64,000 bases of DNA from Paraburkholderia sp041321145 (GCF_041321145.1 NZ_JBGGWA010000007.1:323264-387263); one strand, 5' to 3'; positions 1 to 9,213 are shown, counted from the stretch's first letter. Made by a program: numbers and translations. Notes: generated by a model from the letters alone, not told the origin.

Positions 1-944
1 GCGGCAGCATCGGTGGCACCCGGATCGTCCGTCACGTAAAGGCCCGGAATGCCGATCGCGCCCGCGGCCCGCGTGATTTCCATCAGCGAATTGAGCACCG
101 TGGCCGGCGCTTCTTCGTGCTGGCCGCTGCTGCCGTGGCCGTGCGCCTCGAAGCCGACGCAGTCCACCGCGCAATCCACCTCGGGCCTGCCGAGAATCTG
201 TTCGATCTGCTCGCCGAGCGTGGCGTCCTTCGAAAGATCGATGGTCTGGAAACCCATCTTGCGCGCATGCGCGAGGCGCGCCTCGTTCATATCGCCGACG
301 ATCGTGCAAGCCGCGCCCAGCAGGCGCGCTGAAGCCGCCGCCGCCATCCCCACCGGCCCTGCGCCTGCAATATAGACCGTGGCGCCGGGTTTCACACCCG
401 CCATCACCGCACCGTGATAACCGGTCGGGAGAATGTCGGACAAGCACGTGAGGTCGCGGATTTTCGACATCGCCTGGGCGCGGTCGGGGAATTTCAGCAG
501 ATTGAAGTCGGCGTACGGCACCATCACGTACTCGGCCTGCCCGCCGATCCAGCCGCCCATGTCGACATAGCCATAAGCCCCCCCGGCGCGCGACGGATTC
601 ACGTTCAGGCACACGCCGGTATGCTGCGCCTTGCAGGTCGGGCAGCGTCCGCAGGCCACGTTGAACGGCACGGACACCAGATCGCCGATCTTGAGCGTTT
701 CGACGTCGCGACCCATCTCGATCACCTCGCCGGTGATCTCGTGACCGAGTACCAGACCGACCTCGGCGGTCGTGCGGCCGCGCACCATGTGCTGATCGGA
801 GCCGCAAATATTCGTGCTCACCACTTTCAGGATCACGCCGTGGCCGATCGACCGGCCACGCGGATCGACCATCTTCGGATAGTCGATCGACTGCACTTCC
901 ACCTTGCCCTGCCCTAGATACACGACGCCGCGATTGCTGCTCAT
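1..944 (-). CDS. fdhA: Formaldehyde dehydrogenase, glutathione-independent (3' end cut by window edge)
   Basis: Zinc- and NAD-dependent medium-chain dehydrogenase that oxidises formaldehyde to formate without glutathione. The reading frame runs open from the ATG at 944 to the window edge, about 314 of the roughly 398 residues usual for this family. Visible motifs are the catalytic-zinc cysteine in STNICGSDQH (Cys47), GHE at 67-69, the structural-zinc run CGRCPTCKAQHTGVC, and a Rossmann segment AGAGPVGMAAA. A GGAGA ribosome site lies just upstream of the ATG. It is divergent from betI and lies in the same island as sarcosine oxidase, whose demethylation releases formaldehyde, so detoxification of that product is the likely job. 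The family call is secure; the missing C-terminus cannot be judged. Confidence 0.93.
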   Translation of the reverse strand, partial: MSSNRGVVYLGQGKVEVQSIDYPKMVDPRGRSIGHGVILKVVSTNICGSDQHMVRGRTTAEVGLVLGHEITGEVIEMGRDVETLKIGDLVSVPFNVACGRCPTCKAQHTGVCLNVNPSRAGGAYGYVDMGGWIGGQAEYVMVPYADFNLLKFPDRAQAMSKIRDLTCLSDILPTGYHGAVMAGVKPGATVYIAGAGPVGMAAAASARLLGAACTIVGDMNEARLAHARKMGFQTIDLSKDATLGEQIEQILGRPEVDCAVDCVGFEAHGHGSSGQHEEAPATVLNSLMEITRAAGAIGIPGLYVTDDPGATDAA

Positions 945-1122
945 TTGTCTGTCTCCATGTTTCGTGAGCGGCGCGCGCCTGATCCGACCTCGTCGAACTC
1001 GCGCGCCGTTTAACGAGCGTAGCGCCCACTGAAACAAAGGACATGTACCCAACGCGACACCGGTTTGGCCGGAACCGACACGCGCGGCGCAACCCGCGCG
1101 CACGCTGATGCAACCCGGCTTT

Positions 1123-1142
1123 TATTGATTGACCGATCAATA
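1123..1142. promoter_or_regulatory. BetI operator in the fdhA-betI intergenic region
   Basis: A near-palindrome with arms TATTGAT and ATCAATA lies 66 bases before the betI start, inside the divergent fdhA/betI spacer. It matches the TTGAT...ATCAA type of site bound by BetI in other proteobacteria. BetI would repress betIBA here until choline or betaine aldehyde is present; the site could also affect fdhA. Confidence 0.7.
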
Positions 1143-1208
1143 TAAAAAAACTACGATGCCTCATCGAATACCTGGGTGGCTGGGCCCTCGCCTGCTGCCC
1201 CTCGCACC

Positions 1209-1796
1209 ATGCCCAAACTTGGAATGCGCGAAATCCGCCGCGCACAGTTGATCGACGCCACGTTGCTGACCATCGACCAAACCGGTCTCGCGGGCGCGAC
1301 GCTCGCTTCGGTCGCGCAGCGCGCGAGCATTTCCACCGGCATCGTCAGCCACTATTTCGGCGACAAGGACGGCTTGCTCGAGGCCACCATGCGCCACGTG
1401 CTGCGCGATCTGTGGCAAGCCACATCAAGGCGGCGCCGCGCGGCAAAGGCGGATCCGCGCTCGAAACTGCGCGCGGTCGTCGCAGCGAATTTCGACACCG
1501 GGCAGACCAGCAGCCCGGTGATGAAAACGTGGCTCGCGTTCTGGTCCGAGAGCATGCACAAGCCGCCATTGCGGCGGCTGCAATACGTGAACACGCGCCG
1601 GTTGAACTCGAACCTGTGCGCGGATTTTTCGAAAGCGCTGCCGCGCCCGGCGGCGCGCCGGGCGGCGAGCGGCCTGGCGGCGCTGATCGACGGACTGTGG
1701 CTGCGCGGCGCGTTGTCCGGTGAACCCTTCGATACGAAGGCGGCGCTGCGCGTGGCGAACGAATACATCGATCTGGTCCTGAAAGCCGGCAACTAG
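1209..1796 (+). CDS. betI: HTH-type transcriptional repressor BetI (TetR family)
   Basis: TetR-family repressor of the choline-to-glycine-betaine genes, 195 residues, the normal BetI length. The N-terminus MPKLGMREIRRAQLIDATL is the hallmark start of BetI, so I chose the ATG at 1209 over an in-frame ATG 11 codons upstream. The HTH covers about residues 28-50 and contains GIVSHYFGDKDGLLEATMR, the recognition helix region strongly conserved in BetI. The C-terminal half is the helical ligand domain. It is the first gene of betI-betB-betA, with betB 29 bases downstream, and a palindromic site precedes it, consistent with autoregulation. Confidence 0.95.
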   Translation: MPKLGMREIRRAQLIDATLLTIDQTGLAGATLASVAQRASISTGIVSHYFGDKDGLLEATMRHVLRDLWQATSRRRRAAKADPRSKLRAVVAANFDTGQTSSPVMKTWLAFWSESMHKPPLRRLQYVNTRRLNSNLCADFSKALPRPAARRAASGLAALIDGLWLRGALSGEPFDTKAALRVANEYIDLVLKAGN

Positions 1797-1825
1797 ACCA
1801 GCGAGATTTTAGAAAGGAGCAAGTC

Positions 1826-3295
1826 ATGGCGGTATTCGCAACGCAACGTCTCTATATCGGCGGCGGCTACGTCGACGCGACCGGCGCAGAGACCTTCGAC
1901 ACGCTCGACCCCGCCACCGGCGAAACGCTCGCAACGGTGCAGCAGGCGTCGGCGGCCGACGTCGATCGCGCCGTGCAATCCGCGCGTGCCGGACAACGCG
2001 AGTGGGCCGCGCTGACAGCGATGCAGCGCTCGCGCATTCTGCGTCGCGCCGTCGAGATCCTGCGCGAACGCAACGACGAACTCGCCGCGCTCGAAACGCG
2101 CGACACCGGCAAGCCGATCGCGGAGACCCAGGCGGTCGATATCGTCACCGGCGCGGACGTGATCGAGTACTACGCGGGGCTTGCCACCGCCATCGAAGGG
2201 CAGCAGATTCCATTGCGCCCGTCGTCGTTCGTTTATACGCGGCGCGAACCGCTGGGCGTGTGCGCGGGCATCGGTGCGTGGAATTACCCGATCCAGATCG
2301 CGTGCTGGAAGTCTGCTCCGGCACTGGCAGCGGGCAACGCGATGATCTTCAAACCGAGTGAAATCACCCCGTTGTCGGCTTTAAAGCTCGCCGGGATTTA
2401 TACCGAAGCCGGCGTGCCGGCCGGCGTGTTCAATGTCGTGCAAGGCGACGGACGTGTCGGTGCGATGCTCGCCGCGCATCCGGACATCGAGAAGATTTCG
2501 TTCACGGGCGGTGTGGAAACAGGCAAGAAGGTGATGTCGCTTGCGGGCGCCTCGTCGCTGAAAGAAGTGACCATGGAGCTGGGCGGCAAGTCGCCCTTGC
2601 TGGTTTTCGACGACGCCAATCTCGAGCGCGCCGCCGACATCGCGATGAGCGCCAACTTCTTCAGCTCCGGCCAGGTCTGCACCAACGGTACGCGCGTGTT
2701 CGTGCAACGCAGCGTTGCCGAGCGATTAGAAGCGCTGGTACTGGAGCGTGTCAAGCGGATTCGCGTCGGCGCACCCACCGAGGCCAACACCAACTTCGGC
2801 CCGCTGGTAAGCGCCGCGCAATTGCAGAAGGTACTCGGCTACATTGAAAGCGGCGTGCAGGAAGGTGCGCGGCTTGTTGCCGGCGGCAAGCGGATTACCG
2901 AGGGCCACTTCGGCAACGGCCAGTACGTCGAGCCGACGGTTTTCAGCGGCTGCCACGACGATATGCGCATCGTGCGCGAGGAAATCTTCGGCCCGGTGAT
3001 GAGCATCCTCGTGTTCGACACCGAAGACGAAGCCATCTCTCGTGCGAATCACACCGCCTACGGTCTTGCCGCGGGTGTCGTGACCGAGAACCTGGCGCGG
3101 GCGCATCGCGTGATCCATCGCCTGGAAGCGGGTATCTGCTGGATCAACACGTGGGGCGAATCGCCGGCGGAAATGCCGGTGGGCGGCTATAAGCAATCGG
3201 GTGTCGGCCGTGAGAACGGCATCACCACACTCGAACATTACACACGCATCAAGTCCGTGCAGGTCGAACTCGGCCCGTATCAACCGGTGTTCTAA
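1826..3295 (+). CDS. betB: Betaine aldehyde dehydrogenase
   Basis: NAD(P)-dependent aldehyde dehydrogenase that converts betaine aldehyde to glycine betaine in the cytoplasm. The 489-residue length is the usual BetB size. It has the ALDH glutamate motif VTMELGGKSP (Glu251) and the catalytic cysteine in SSGQVCTNGTR (Cys285), plus the cofactor-binding run NYPIQIACWKSAPAL. A clear AGGAG precedes the ATG by about 8 bases. It sits between betI and betA, and betA starts 12 bases downstream, so the three form one transcription unit. Position and close similarity to known BetB make the substrate assignment strong. Confidence 0.96.
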   Translation: MAVFATQRLYIGGGYVDATGAETFDTLDPATGETLATVQQASAADVDRAVQSARAGQREWAALTAMQRSRILRRAVEILRERNDELAALETRDTGKPIAETQAVDIVTGADVIEYYAGLATAIEGQQIPLRPSSFVYTRREPLGVCAGIGAWNYPIQIACWKSAPALAAGNAMIFKPSEITPLSALKLAGIYTEAGVPAGVFNVVQGDGRVGAMLAAHPDIEKISFTGGVETGKKVMSLAGASSLKEVTMELGGKSPLLVFDDANLERAADIAMSANFFSSGQVCTNGTRVFVQRSVAERLEALVLERVKRIRVGAPTEANTNFGPLVSAAQLQKVLGYIESGVQEGARLVAGGKRITEGHFGNGQYVEPTVFSGCHDDMRIVREEIFGPVMSILVFDTEDEAISRANHTAYGLAAGVVTENLARAHRVIHRLEAGICWINTWGESPAEMPVGGYKQSGVGRENGITTLEHYTRIKSVQVELGPYQPVF

Positions 3296-3307
3296 GGAGT
3301 GGCGGCG

Positions 3308-4993
3308 ATGGCTTCGAACGAATACGACTACATCATCGTGGGCGCGGGTTCCGCGGGCAACGTGCTCGCCTCGCGCCTGACCGAAGACGCGGACGTGACC
3401 GTGCTGCTCCTCGAAGCAGGCGGCCCCGACTACCGTTTCGACTTCCGCACGCAGATGCCGGCGGCCCTCGCCTATCCGCTGCAAGGACGGCGCTATAACT
3501 GGGCGTACGAAACGGACCCCGAGCCGCATATGAACAACCGGCGCATGGAATGCGGCCGTGGCAAGGGGCTGGGCGGTTCGTCGCTGATCAACGGCATGTG
3601 CTACATCCGCGGCAATGCACTCGATTACGACGGCTGGGCCGGGCGTCCTGGGCTGGAAAACTGGACCTATCTGGATTGCCTGCCGTACTTCCGCAAAGCC
3701 GAAACACGCGACGCGGGTGCGAACGCATACCACGGTGGCGACGGTCCGGTGCATGTGACGACCAGCAAGCCCGGCAACAATCCCTTGTTCGCCGCCATGG
3801 TCGAAGCCGGCGTGCAGGCCGGTTTCCCACGCACCGACGATCTGAACGGCTATCAGCAAGAAGGGTTCGGCCCGATGGACCGCACGGTCACGGCGAACGG
3901 CAGACGCGCCAGCACCGCGCGCGGCTATCTGGATCGTGCGAAAGCGCGTCCGAATCTGACCATCGTGACGCATGCCGTGACCGATCGCGTACTGTTCTCG
4001 GGCAAGCGTGCGATTGGCGCCGCGTATCTGCATCAGGGCAACGCGGTGACCGCGCATGCACGCCGCGAAGTGCTGGTATGCAGCGGCGCGATTGCGTCGC
4101 CGCAATTGCTGCAACGCTCGGGTGTCGGCCGCTCGACATGGCTGCGCGAACTCGACGTTCCGCTCGTACACGATCTGCCGGGCGTCGGCGAAAACCTGCA
4201 AGACCATCTGGAGATGTACATCCAGTACGAATGCAAGGAGCCGGTTTCGCTTTATCCGGCGCTGCAATGGTGGAATCAACCTGCGATCGGACTTGAATGG
4301 ATGCTGCGCGGCACGGGTATCGGCGCGAGCAACCAGTTCGAGGCGGGCGGCTTCATCCGCACCCGCGATGAGGACCTGTGGCCGAACATCCAGTATCACT
4401 TCCTGCCCGTCGCGATTAACTATAACGGCTCGAACGCGATCAGGATGCACGGCTTCCAGGCGCACGTCGGTTCGATGCGTTCGCCTAGCCGTGGCCGTGT
4501 GAAGCTCACGTCACGCGACCCTGGCGCGCATCCGGGCATTCTGTTCAACTACATGGCCGACCCGCTCGACTGGCGGGAATTCCGTGACGGAATCCGCATT
4601 ACGCGCGAGATCATGCGCCAGCCGGCGCTCGATCGTTACCGCGGGCGTGAGTTGAATCCGGGCGCGGAGTTGACGACGGACGAACAGCTCGATGCGTTCG
4701 TGCGCATGCGCGCGGAGACCGCGTTTCATCCGTCGTGCTCGTGCAAGATGGGCTATGACGACATGGCTGTGGTCGATAGCGAGGGACGCGTGCATGGGCT
4801 CGACGCGCTGCGCGTGGTCGATGCGTCGATCATGCCGCAGATCACCACGGGCAATCTGAACGCGCCGACGATCATGCTCGCGGAGAAGATTGCGGATCGG
4901 ATTCGTGGGCGGGATGCGCTGGCGCGGGTGGAGACGCCGTATTTTGTCGCGAATGGGGTGGCGTCGAGGAGACGCGAGGCCACGGCGGTTTGA
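3308..4993 (+). CDS. betA: Choline dehydrogenase
   Basis: FAD-dependent GMC-family oxidoreductase, 561 residues, that oxidises choline to betaine aldehyde at the inner membrane face. The N-terminal dinucleotide fold is seen as IIVGAGSAGN (residues 9-18), and the GMC active-site region near the C-terminus is AETAFHPSCSCKMG with the conserved His. A GTG at 3299 is in frame, but AAGGAG at 3294-3299 overlaps it, so the ATG at 3308 is the better-placed start. It is the last gene of the bet operon. No obvious terminator follows. Confidence 0.95.
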   Translation: MASNEYDYIIVGAGSAGNVLASRLTEDADVTVLLLEAGGPDYRFDFRTQMPAALAYPLQGRRYNWAYETDPEPHMNNRRMECGRGKGLGGSSLINGMCYIRGNALDYDGWAGRPGLENWTYLDCLPYFRKAETRDAGANAYHGGDGPVHVTTSKPGNNPLFAAMVEAGVQAGFPRTDDLNGYQQEGFGPMDRTVTANGRRASTARGYLDRAKARPNLTIVTHAVTDRVLFSGKRAIGAAYLHQGNAVTAHARREVLVCSGAIASPQLLQRSGVGRSTWLRELDVPLVHDLPGVGENLQDHLEMYIQYECKEPVSLYPALQWWNQPAIGLEWMLRGTGIGASNQFEAGGFIRTRDEDLWPNIQYHFLPVAINYNGSNAIRMHGFQAHVGSMRSPSRGRVKLTSRDPGAHPGILFNYMADPLDWREFRDGIRITREIMRQPALDRYRGRELNPGAELTTDEQLDAFVRMRAETAFHPSCSCKMGYDDMAVVDSEGRVHGLDALRVVDASIMPQITTGNLNAPTIMLAEKIADRIRGRDALARVETPYFVANGVASRRREATAV

Positions 4994-5516
4994 GTTACGA
5001 TCTAAAACAGCATGCGTCGCAGCTTACTGACCGCCATCTTCACCGGCTTCGGAGAACGGTAACGAAACTGTCGGCGAAAACGTCGGGCAATGCCGCAAGT
5101 TGCCTCGATGGATAGTCAATTACTTTCTCGCCATTGCTGTCAGACAGTTGCCAAGGCGCTGTACCGGATCTCTGGCAACCCCGCATCGCTGGCCTGCTAC
5201 TGCAGCTCGCCTAGTCGTGCTCAGATAAGTCACACGCCTCTCTCAATTCGACATCCAGGCTCACGAGAGACTTGATCCATCAATGATCGACTGCGTCATG
5301 GTCCACGATCGCACTGCCGAGTTCTGACCGGAGTTAAGGATGATCATCGTCGTTCCGTGGCCGGACGGCGGCCCTATTAGAGCCTATTGATTAGGCAGGT
5401 TTGTGAAGACGTGTTGTGACGTCGCAGTTTCCGATTTTTCCTATTTTGATTTCTGATCTCCCGCTGCAGTGTCGCGACAACTACGTTTTTCTAACGACAC
5501 ACATAAAAGGAGATTC
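4994..5516. other. Intergenic spacer with no supported gene
   Basis: About 520 bases between betA and the Rhs-type gene. A 61-codon open frame at 5090-5275 has no recognisable protein character and no good ribosome site, so I do not call it. The composition is more A/T-rich than the bet genes, which fits the left boundary of an inserted Rhs locus. The only clear signal is the AAAAGGAG ribosome site at 5506-5512. Confidence 0.4.
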
Positions 5517-7985
5517 ATGAAACCAAAAGACTCGTTTCATTGGCAGGCTGGCTACGTGGGGCGCCTACTCGTGGCGTTCATTTTGCTGCCAGTTGCATTC
5601 AGTGCAAATGCAGACGACTGCTTCACGCTTTACTCAAAGTCTGGCGCGACCCCGGGGACAAAAAGCTGCCGACTTGATGTGACCAGCAACACGCCTGGCG
5701 GCATGGGCAACTACGCGTGCATAAACGATCTTGCGCTGATTGACCAGTGGTGTTCAATCCCCGCTACCGACGAACCGGAAAAGAGTTGTCCTGTCGCGGA
5801 CCCCATCTACCCTGGCAGTGGCGCGGTAACGTCGACGGAGACCGACTTCGTTAGCGGCGACGATATCCCGTTGCAGTTCACGCGTACTTACCGATCCAAA
5901 CCACTCGCAAAAAATGTCAATGCGTTGGGACCGGCTTGGTTCCATAGCTGGCAGCGCAACCTGGGGCTGGCCAATGCGAATAGCGGCAGTTCGTCAAAGG
6001 TTCTCGCGTATCGCGAGAACGGTGAACCAGTCACCTTCAACTGGTCAGCCGGCACGTGGCGAACAGCTGGATTTACAGGCCTTGCGCTCGCGCAAAACGG
6101 ATCGGGCTGGACGCTCACTGACCTTCGCACAGAAACCGTCGAATCATATTCCGCGCAAGGTATGCTGCTCTCGGAAAGCACGAAGACCGGATTTTCCCGG
6201 ACACTGACCTACGACGCTTCGGGTCTGCTGACGACGATCACCCAGCATGCGGCAGGCACAAACGCGAACAAGGACCTCACGCTTCGTCTCGATTACGACG
6301 ACAAGCGCCGGCTGTCACGCCTGAATGATCCGCTCAGCGGCATGACGCAGTACGGGTACGACGCAAACGGCAATCTTGTGTCGGTAACCTGGCCGGATGG
6401 CTATGTGCACCGGTATGTCTACGACGACACCCGTTTCAAGAATGCGCTGACCGGTGAAATCGACGAGTCGGGTAACCGCATTGCAACCTGGACCTACGAC
6501 GCGCAGGGCCGCGCGGTGGCCGTCAGCCATCCGGACGCGGGGCACAACGTGCAGTTCGCCTATCAGACCGGCTCGACAGTGATCACCGATAGCAGACGTG
6601 CCACCACGCTGAATCTCTCGTCAATCGGCGGCATGCTGCGGTCGACGGGAAGCACGTCACCGGCGGGCAACACCAGCACGGCATGGGACGCTTCGGGCAA
6701 CCTGCTGAAGGACGCGGATGCAAGTGGCGCCACCTCCGAATACAGCTACGACGACACGGGAAGACCGGTTCGCGCGACAGTAAAAAGTGCGTCCGGTACG
6801 TCGGTCTCCACGATCCGCTACGCCGACGCAACGAGTCTGCGGCCGTCGATGATCGCGTCGCCGAGGCTAATTCAGTCATTCGTCTACGATGCAAGCGGCA
6901 ACACCACGGGAATCGCTGAAACACCGACCAGCGACGCGACCGGCGCCAGTGGCTTTGATGCGCCAAGGGCCGTCGGCGTAACGATGTCCTACGGGATGAC
7001 GTATGACGCCACGAACCGGCTCACGTTCGCGCAGCAGATGGCCGATGGGAAGGTCGCAGGGCAGTGGGTGGTCACGCGGGATGCGACGGGGAACGTCTTC
7101 TCGATTTATCCGGTAGAAGAAAACGTTGCAAGCGAGGCCATTTCGCGCGATGCCGCGCATCGTGTCCTGTACGGTTACAATCCGACCGGCGATTTCTATC
7201 TGCGCTACGACCGACGCGGGCGCATTGACCTCTTCAAGTTCAATGAGTACGCGAGTCCGGTGAATGGTGGTGTCCGACGCGTGTTCAAGGTCAGGTTCGA
7301 CTATTCGCCGGACGGTCAGGTCGTGTACCGTATTGGTACGGTTGCAAGGAACGGCAGCGTTCTCGACCTGAATGACGGCACGGATATTCCGATCAGTAGC
7401 GACGAGATCGATCAGTGGATTGATAACTATAACTACGGCGATTCACCGGTAGGACCGCCCGCTAACCTGCAAGGGGGGCGTCAGCTTCTACTGGCTGGCT
7501 CTGCCGTAGGCGCGAGGACCGTTTGTAGGAGCTGTCATTTCTCAGTGGGGCTGATCGACGGCGCGGCGCGTGGAATCGCTTTTGTCTGGCGACTCGCGCA
7601 AAACCCGGCGGTCAGGTATGGGATCGGTCAGGGGGCAAGAAAGACTGCGGAAAACTGGGAGCGCATCAAGGAGATGTGCAAACCAGTTGCGGAGACGGAG
7701 GTTGATGGGATCCCGCCGGGGCGCATCACATCGGAATACACTGACATCACAACGGGCGGTAGCATTCGCAACATCCGAACCGACGTCGGCAAGGCAGAGT
7801 TTGAAGCGAACCTCTTAGAAAGTGGCTATGTACAGTCTCTTAGTAAAGATGGCAAAGCAGACATCTTTGCAAAGGATGGTGCAAGGTACACCGTCAGGGA
7901 CGACTCGAACGCTGGATATCCCACTGCCGAATATGTGCCGCCCGGCGCGTCACGTGGCACCATCAAGATACGGCTTCCAAAATGA
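5517..7985 (+). CDS. Sec-exported Rhs/YD-repeat protein with candidate C-terminal toxin domain
   Basis: An 822-residue YD-repeat protein. Residues 1-32 form a Sec-type signal peptide (hydrophobic run around LLVAFILLPVAFSANA). Residues about 91-165 look like the DUF6531 domain that opens many Rhs proteins (DPIYPGSGAVTSTETDFVSG). Degenerate YD repeats follow to about residue 560 (for example YDANGNLVSVTWPDGY, WTYDAQGRAVAVSHPD). The last 100 or so residues are unlike the repeats and end in a compact alpha/beta-like segment with KDGARYTVRDDSNAGYPTAEY, which I infer to be a toxin tip. There is no recognisable closing motif of the DPxGxxGG type. I chose the ATG at 5517 because AAAAGGAG sits 5 bases before it and the signal peptide starts there. 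The 3' end overlaps an immunity-like gene by 4 bases. The toxin activity is unknown. Confidence 0.75.
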   Translation: MKPKDSFHWQAGYVGRLLVAFILLPVAFSANADDCFTLYSKSGATPGTKSCRLDVTSNTPGGMGNYACINDLALIDQWCSIPATDEPEKSCPVADPIYPGSGAVTSTETDFVSGDDIPLQFTRTYRSKPLAKNVNALGPAWFHSWQRNLGLANANSGSSSKVLAYRENGEPVTFNWSAGTWRTAGFTGLALAQNGSGWTLTDLRTETVESYSAQGMLLSESTKTGFSRTLTYDASGLLTTITQHAAGTNANKDLTLRLDYDDKRRLSRLNDPLSGMTQYGYDANGNLVSVTWPDGYVHRYVYDDTRFKNALTGEIDESGNRIATWTYDAQGRAVAVSHPDAGHNVQFAYQTGSTVITDSRRATTLNLSSIGGMLRSTGSTSPAGNTSTAWDASGNLLKDADASGATSEYSYDDTGRPVRATVKSASGTSVSTIRYADATSLRPSMIASPRLIQSFVYDASGNTTGIAETPTSDATGASGFDAPRAVGVTMSYGMTYDATNRLTFAQQMADGKVAGQWVVTRDATGNVFSIYPVEENVASEAISRDAAHRVLYGYNPTGDFYLRYDRRGRIDLFKFNEYASPVNGGVRRVFKVRFDYSPDGQVVYRIGTVARNGSVLDLNDGTDIPISSDEIDQWIDNYNYGDSPVGPPANLQGGRQLLLAGSAVGARTVCRSCHFSVGLIDGAARGIAFVWRLAQNPAVRYGIGQGARKTAENWERIKEMCKPVAETEVDGIPPGRITSEYTDITTGGSIRNIRTDVGKAEFEANLLESGYVQSLSKDGKADIFAKDGARYTVRDDSNAGYPTAEYVPPGASRGTIKIRLPK

Positions 7986-8497
7986 GCAAACCAGACTTCA
8001 TCACCGATTTGGCTATCTTTCTTCCGCTATGGGAGCGTGCGCACGCGGGCCGGGAAAAGCTGGCTGGAGCTTCGTCCGCCGAATTGCTTTATTTTGATTC
8101 TGTTGATATTTCGACGCAGAGATTCTTTGAACTTATACGAGCGTTGCTCGCCTTCAAAGATGCGAGCGATTTTGCCACGTTAGTGCTGAAGCCAGACCCG
8201 TTTAGCTATTTTCATTTCCACTTTCATAAGTACCCTGGCTTCGTACATCGTGCCGAACACTCCGACGACGACTTCTTCGAATCTTGGCAAAAAGACCCGG
8301 GCGACAGCCCTGCGGACTGTCTGTGGGCCAATTCTGAGCGATATGCGGTCCTGCCAATTCCCGGAGAATGGTTCGTTTATGCGGACAGAAAATGGGAAAT
8401 GGGCGTGCTATCGGGGCCGCCTGATATCGTTGCGTTTGCCCGTAGCTTCTATCCGTTTTTTTTCGATCCTGGCGAGGAGTTCATAATTGTTAAGTAG
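7982..8497 (+). CDS. Putative immunity protein for the upstream Rhs toxin tip
   Basis: A 171-residue soluble, acidic, aromatic-rich protein of no family I recognise (FSYFHFHFHKYPGFVH in the middle, FYPFFFDPGEEFIIVK at the end). Its ATG overlaps the toxin gene's stop as ATGA, the usual layout for coupled translation of toxin and immunity genes. It has no signal peptide, so if it protects against a periplasmic or imported toxin it would act in the cytoplasm. It is visibly more A/T-rich than the flanking metabolic genes, suggesting transfer. The immunity role is inferred from position only. Confidence 0.6.
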   Translation: MSKPDFITDLAIFLPLWERAHAGREKLAGASSAELLYFDSVDISTQRFFELIRALLAFKDASDFATLVLKPDPFSYFHFHFHKYPGFVHRAEHSDDDFFESWQKDPGDSPADCLWANSERYAVLPIPGEWFVYADRKWEMGVLSGPPDIVAFARSFYPFFFDPGEEFIIVK

Positions 8498-8526
8498 CCG
8501 AAGCTAGATCAGGGCTTTCGTCCAAC

Positions 8527-8560
8527 GCGGAAACGACGTAACGGATTGTGTCGTTTCCGC
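8527..8560. terminator. Strong hairpin after the toxin/immunity pair
   Basis: A perfect 11-base inverted repeat, GCGGAAACGAC and GTCGTTTCCGC, separated by 12 bases, lies 30 bases after the immunity-like gene. It lacks a T-run, so termination could be weak or Rho-assisted. Confidence 0.5.
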
Positions 8561-8626
8561 ATACCATGTAGGCCGACACAGCCGCCGGGTATCATCACCT
8601 TCGCGCGCAGTCCGGCCATCGCCAGT

Positions 8627-8890
8627 CTACCTTGCTGGCATCGGCAGCACGACGCCTACCACGTAAGGACGGATCAGCGAGCCCAAGCGGCCGATCACCG
8701 ACGTAAAACCTGAGCCGGTTGCCCGCGCGCCGGTGCCATACAACTCGGGCGTGTACGTATAGAGCACCGCCTACATCGCAAACAGAAAGAACTGCATCGC
8801 AAGGCCCGCGCAGATCAGCAGCGTCGGCGTTTGCGCGTGCAGCGCGGTTTGCCCGTAGATATAGGCCATCACCGCAAAGATGAATCCGAG
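8627..8890 (-). pseudogene. Fragment of an MFS metabolite/H+ symporter, with internal stop
   Basis: On the minus strand one frame reads as the last part of a major facilitator transporter: helix LGFIFAVMAYIYGQTAL, then LICAGLAMQFFLFAM, an in-frame TAG, then YTPELYGTGARATGSGF and IGRLGSLIRPYVVGVVLP, which is the conserved loop and following helix of the sugar/aromatic-acid symporter group. It stops at a TAG at 8627-8629 before the last helix is complete. Upstream of about 8891 the transporter frame loses all similarity, so the N-terminal ten helices are missing. A dead remnant is the only sensible reading. Confidence 0.75.
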
Positions 8891-8892
8891 CC

Positions 8893-9171
8893 TTACGGTC
8901 GCAGCCGCGCACGCGCAGCGTCAACAATGCGCGCGAGCGTCTCCGCACTCAGCCGTGCGGCGATTTTCTCAACGTAGTCATGATGTCGCGGCAGTAGCGG
9001 TGCACCTAGCTGCTGCGCGAGGAGATAGCGGATCAGCGCGATGCGCCGGTGCCGCAACACGATGCTTTGATCAAGCAGCGCGAGCGCGGCATAGGCATCG
9101 CGTTGCTGGCACACGCGCTCGGTGAGACGCGCGGTGGCTATGCGTGTGGACGTCATCTCAATCAAAGGCAC
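8893..9171 (-). CDS. Unrecognised short helical ORF, possibly a gene remnant
   Basis: A 92-codon frame starting at GTG encodes a strongly helical, Leu/Ala/Arg-rich protein ending LSAETLARIVDAARARLRP. I do not recognise the family. It directly abuts the MFS remnant and follows soxG on the same strand by 42 bases, but no ribosome site is clear. It may be the C-terminus of a lost gene joined to the transporter fragment by deletion, or chance coding potential in high-GC DNA. Confidence 0.25.
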   Translation of the reverse strand: MPLIEMTSTRIATARLTERVCQQRDAYAALALLDQSIVLRHRRIALIRYLLAQQLGAPLLPRHHDYVEKIAARLSAETLARIVDAARARLRP

Positions 9172-9213
9172 GAAGCGCCGCGCGCGGTGCGTGAAAACAC
9201 CGCTCGCCGCGCC

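Noticed and set aside
5090..5275. 61-codon ORF between betA and the Rhs gene
   Set aside because: No ribosome site, no signal or recognisable pattern, and composition like non-coding DNA.
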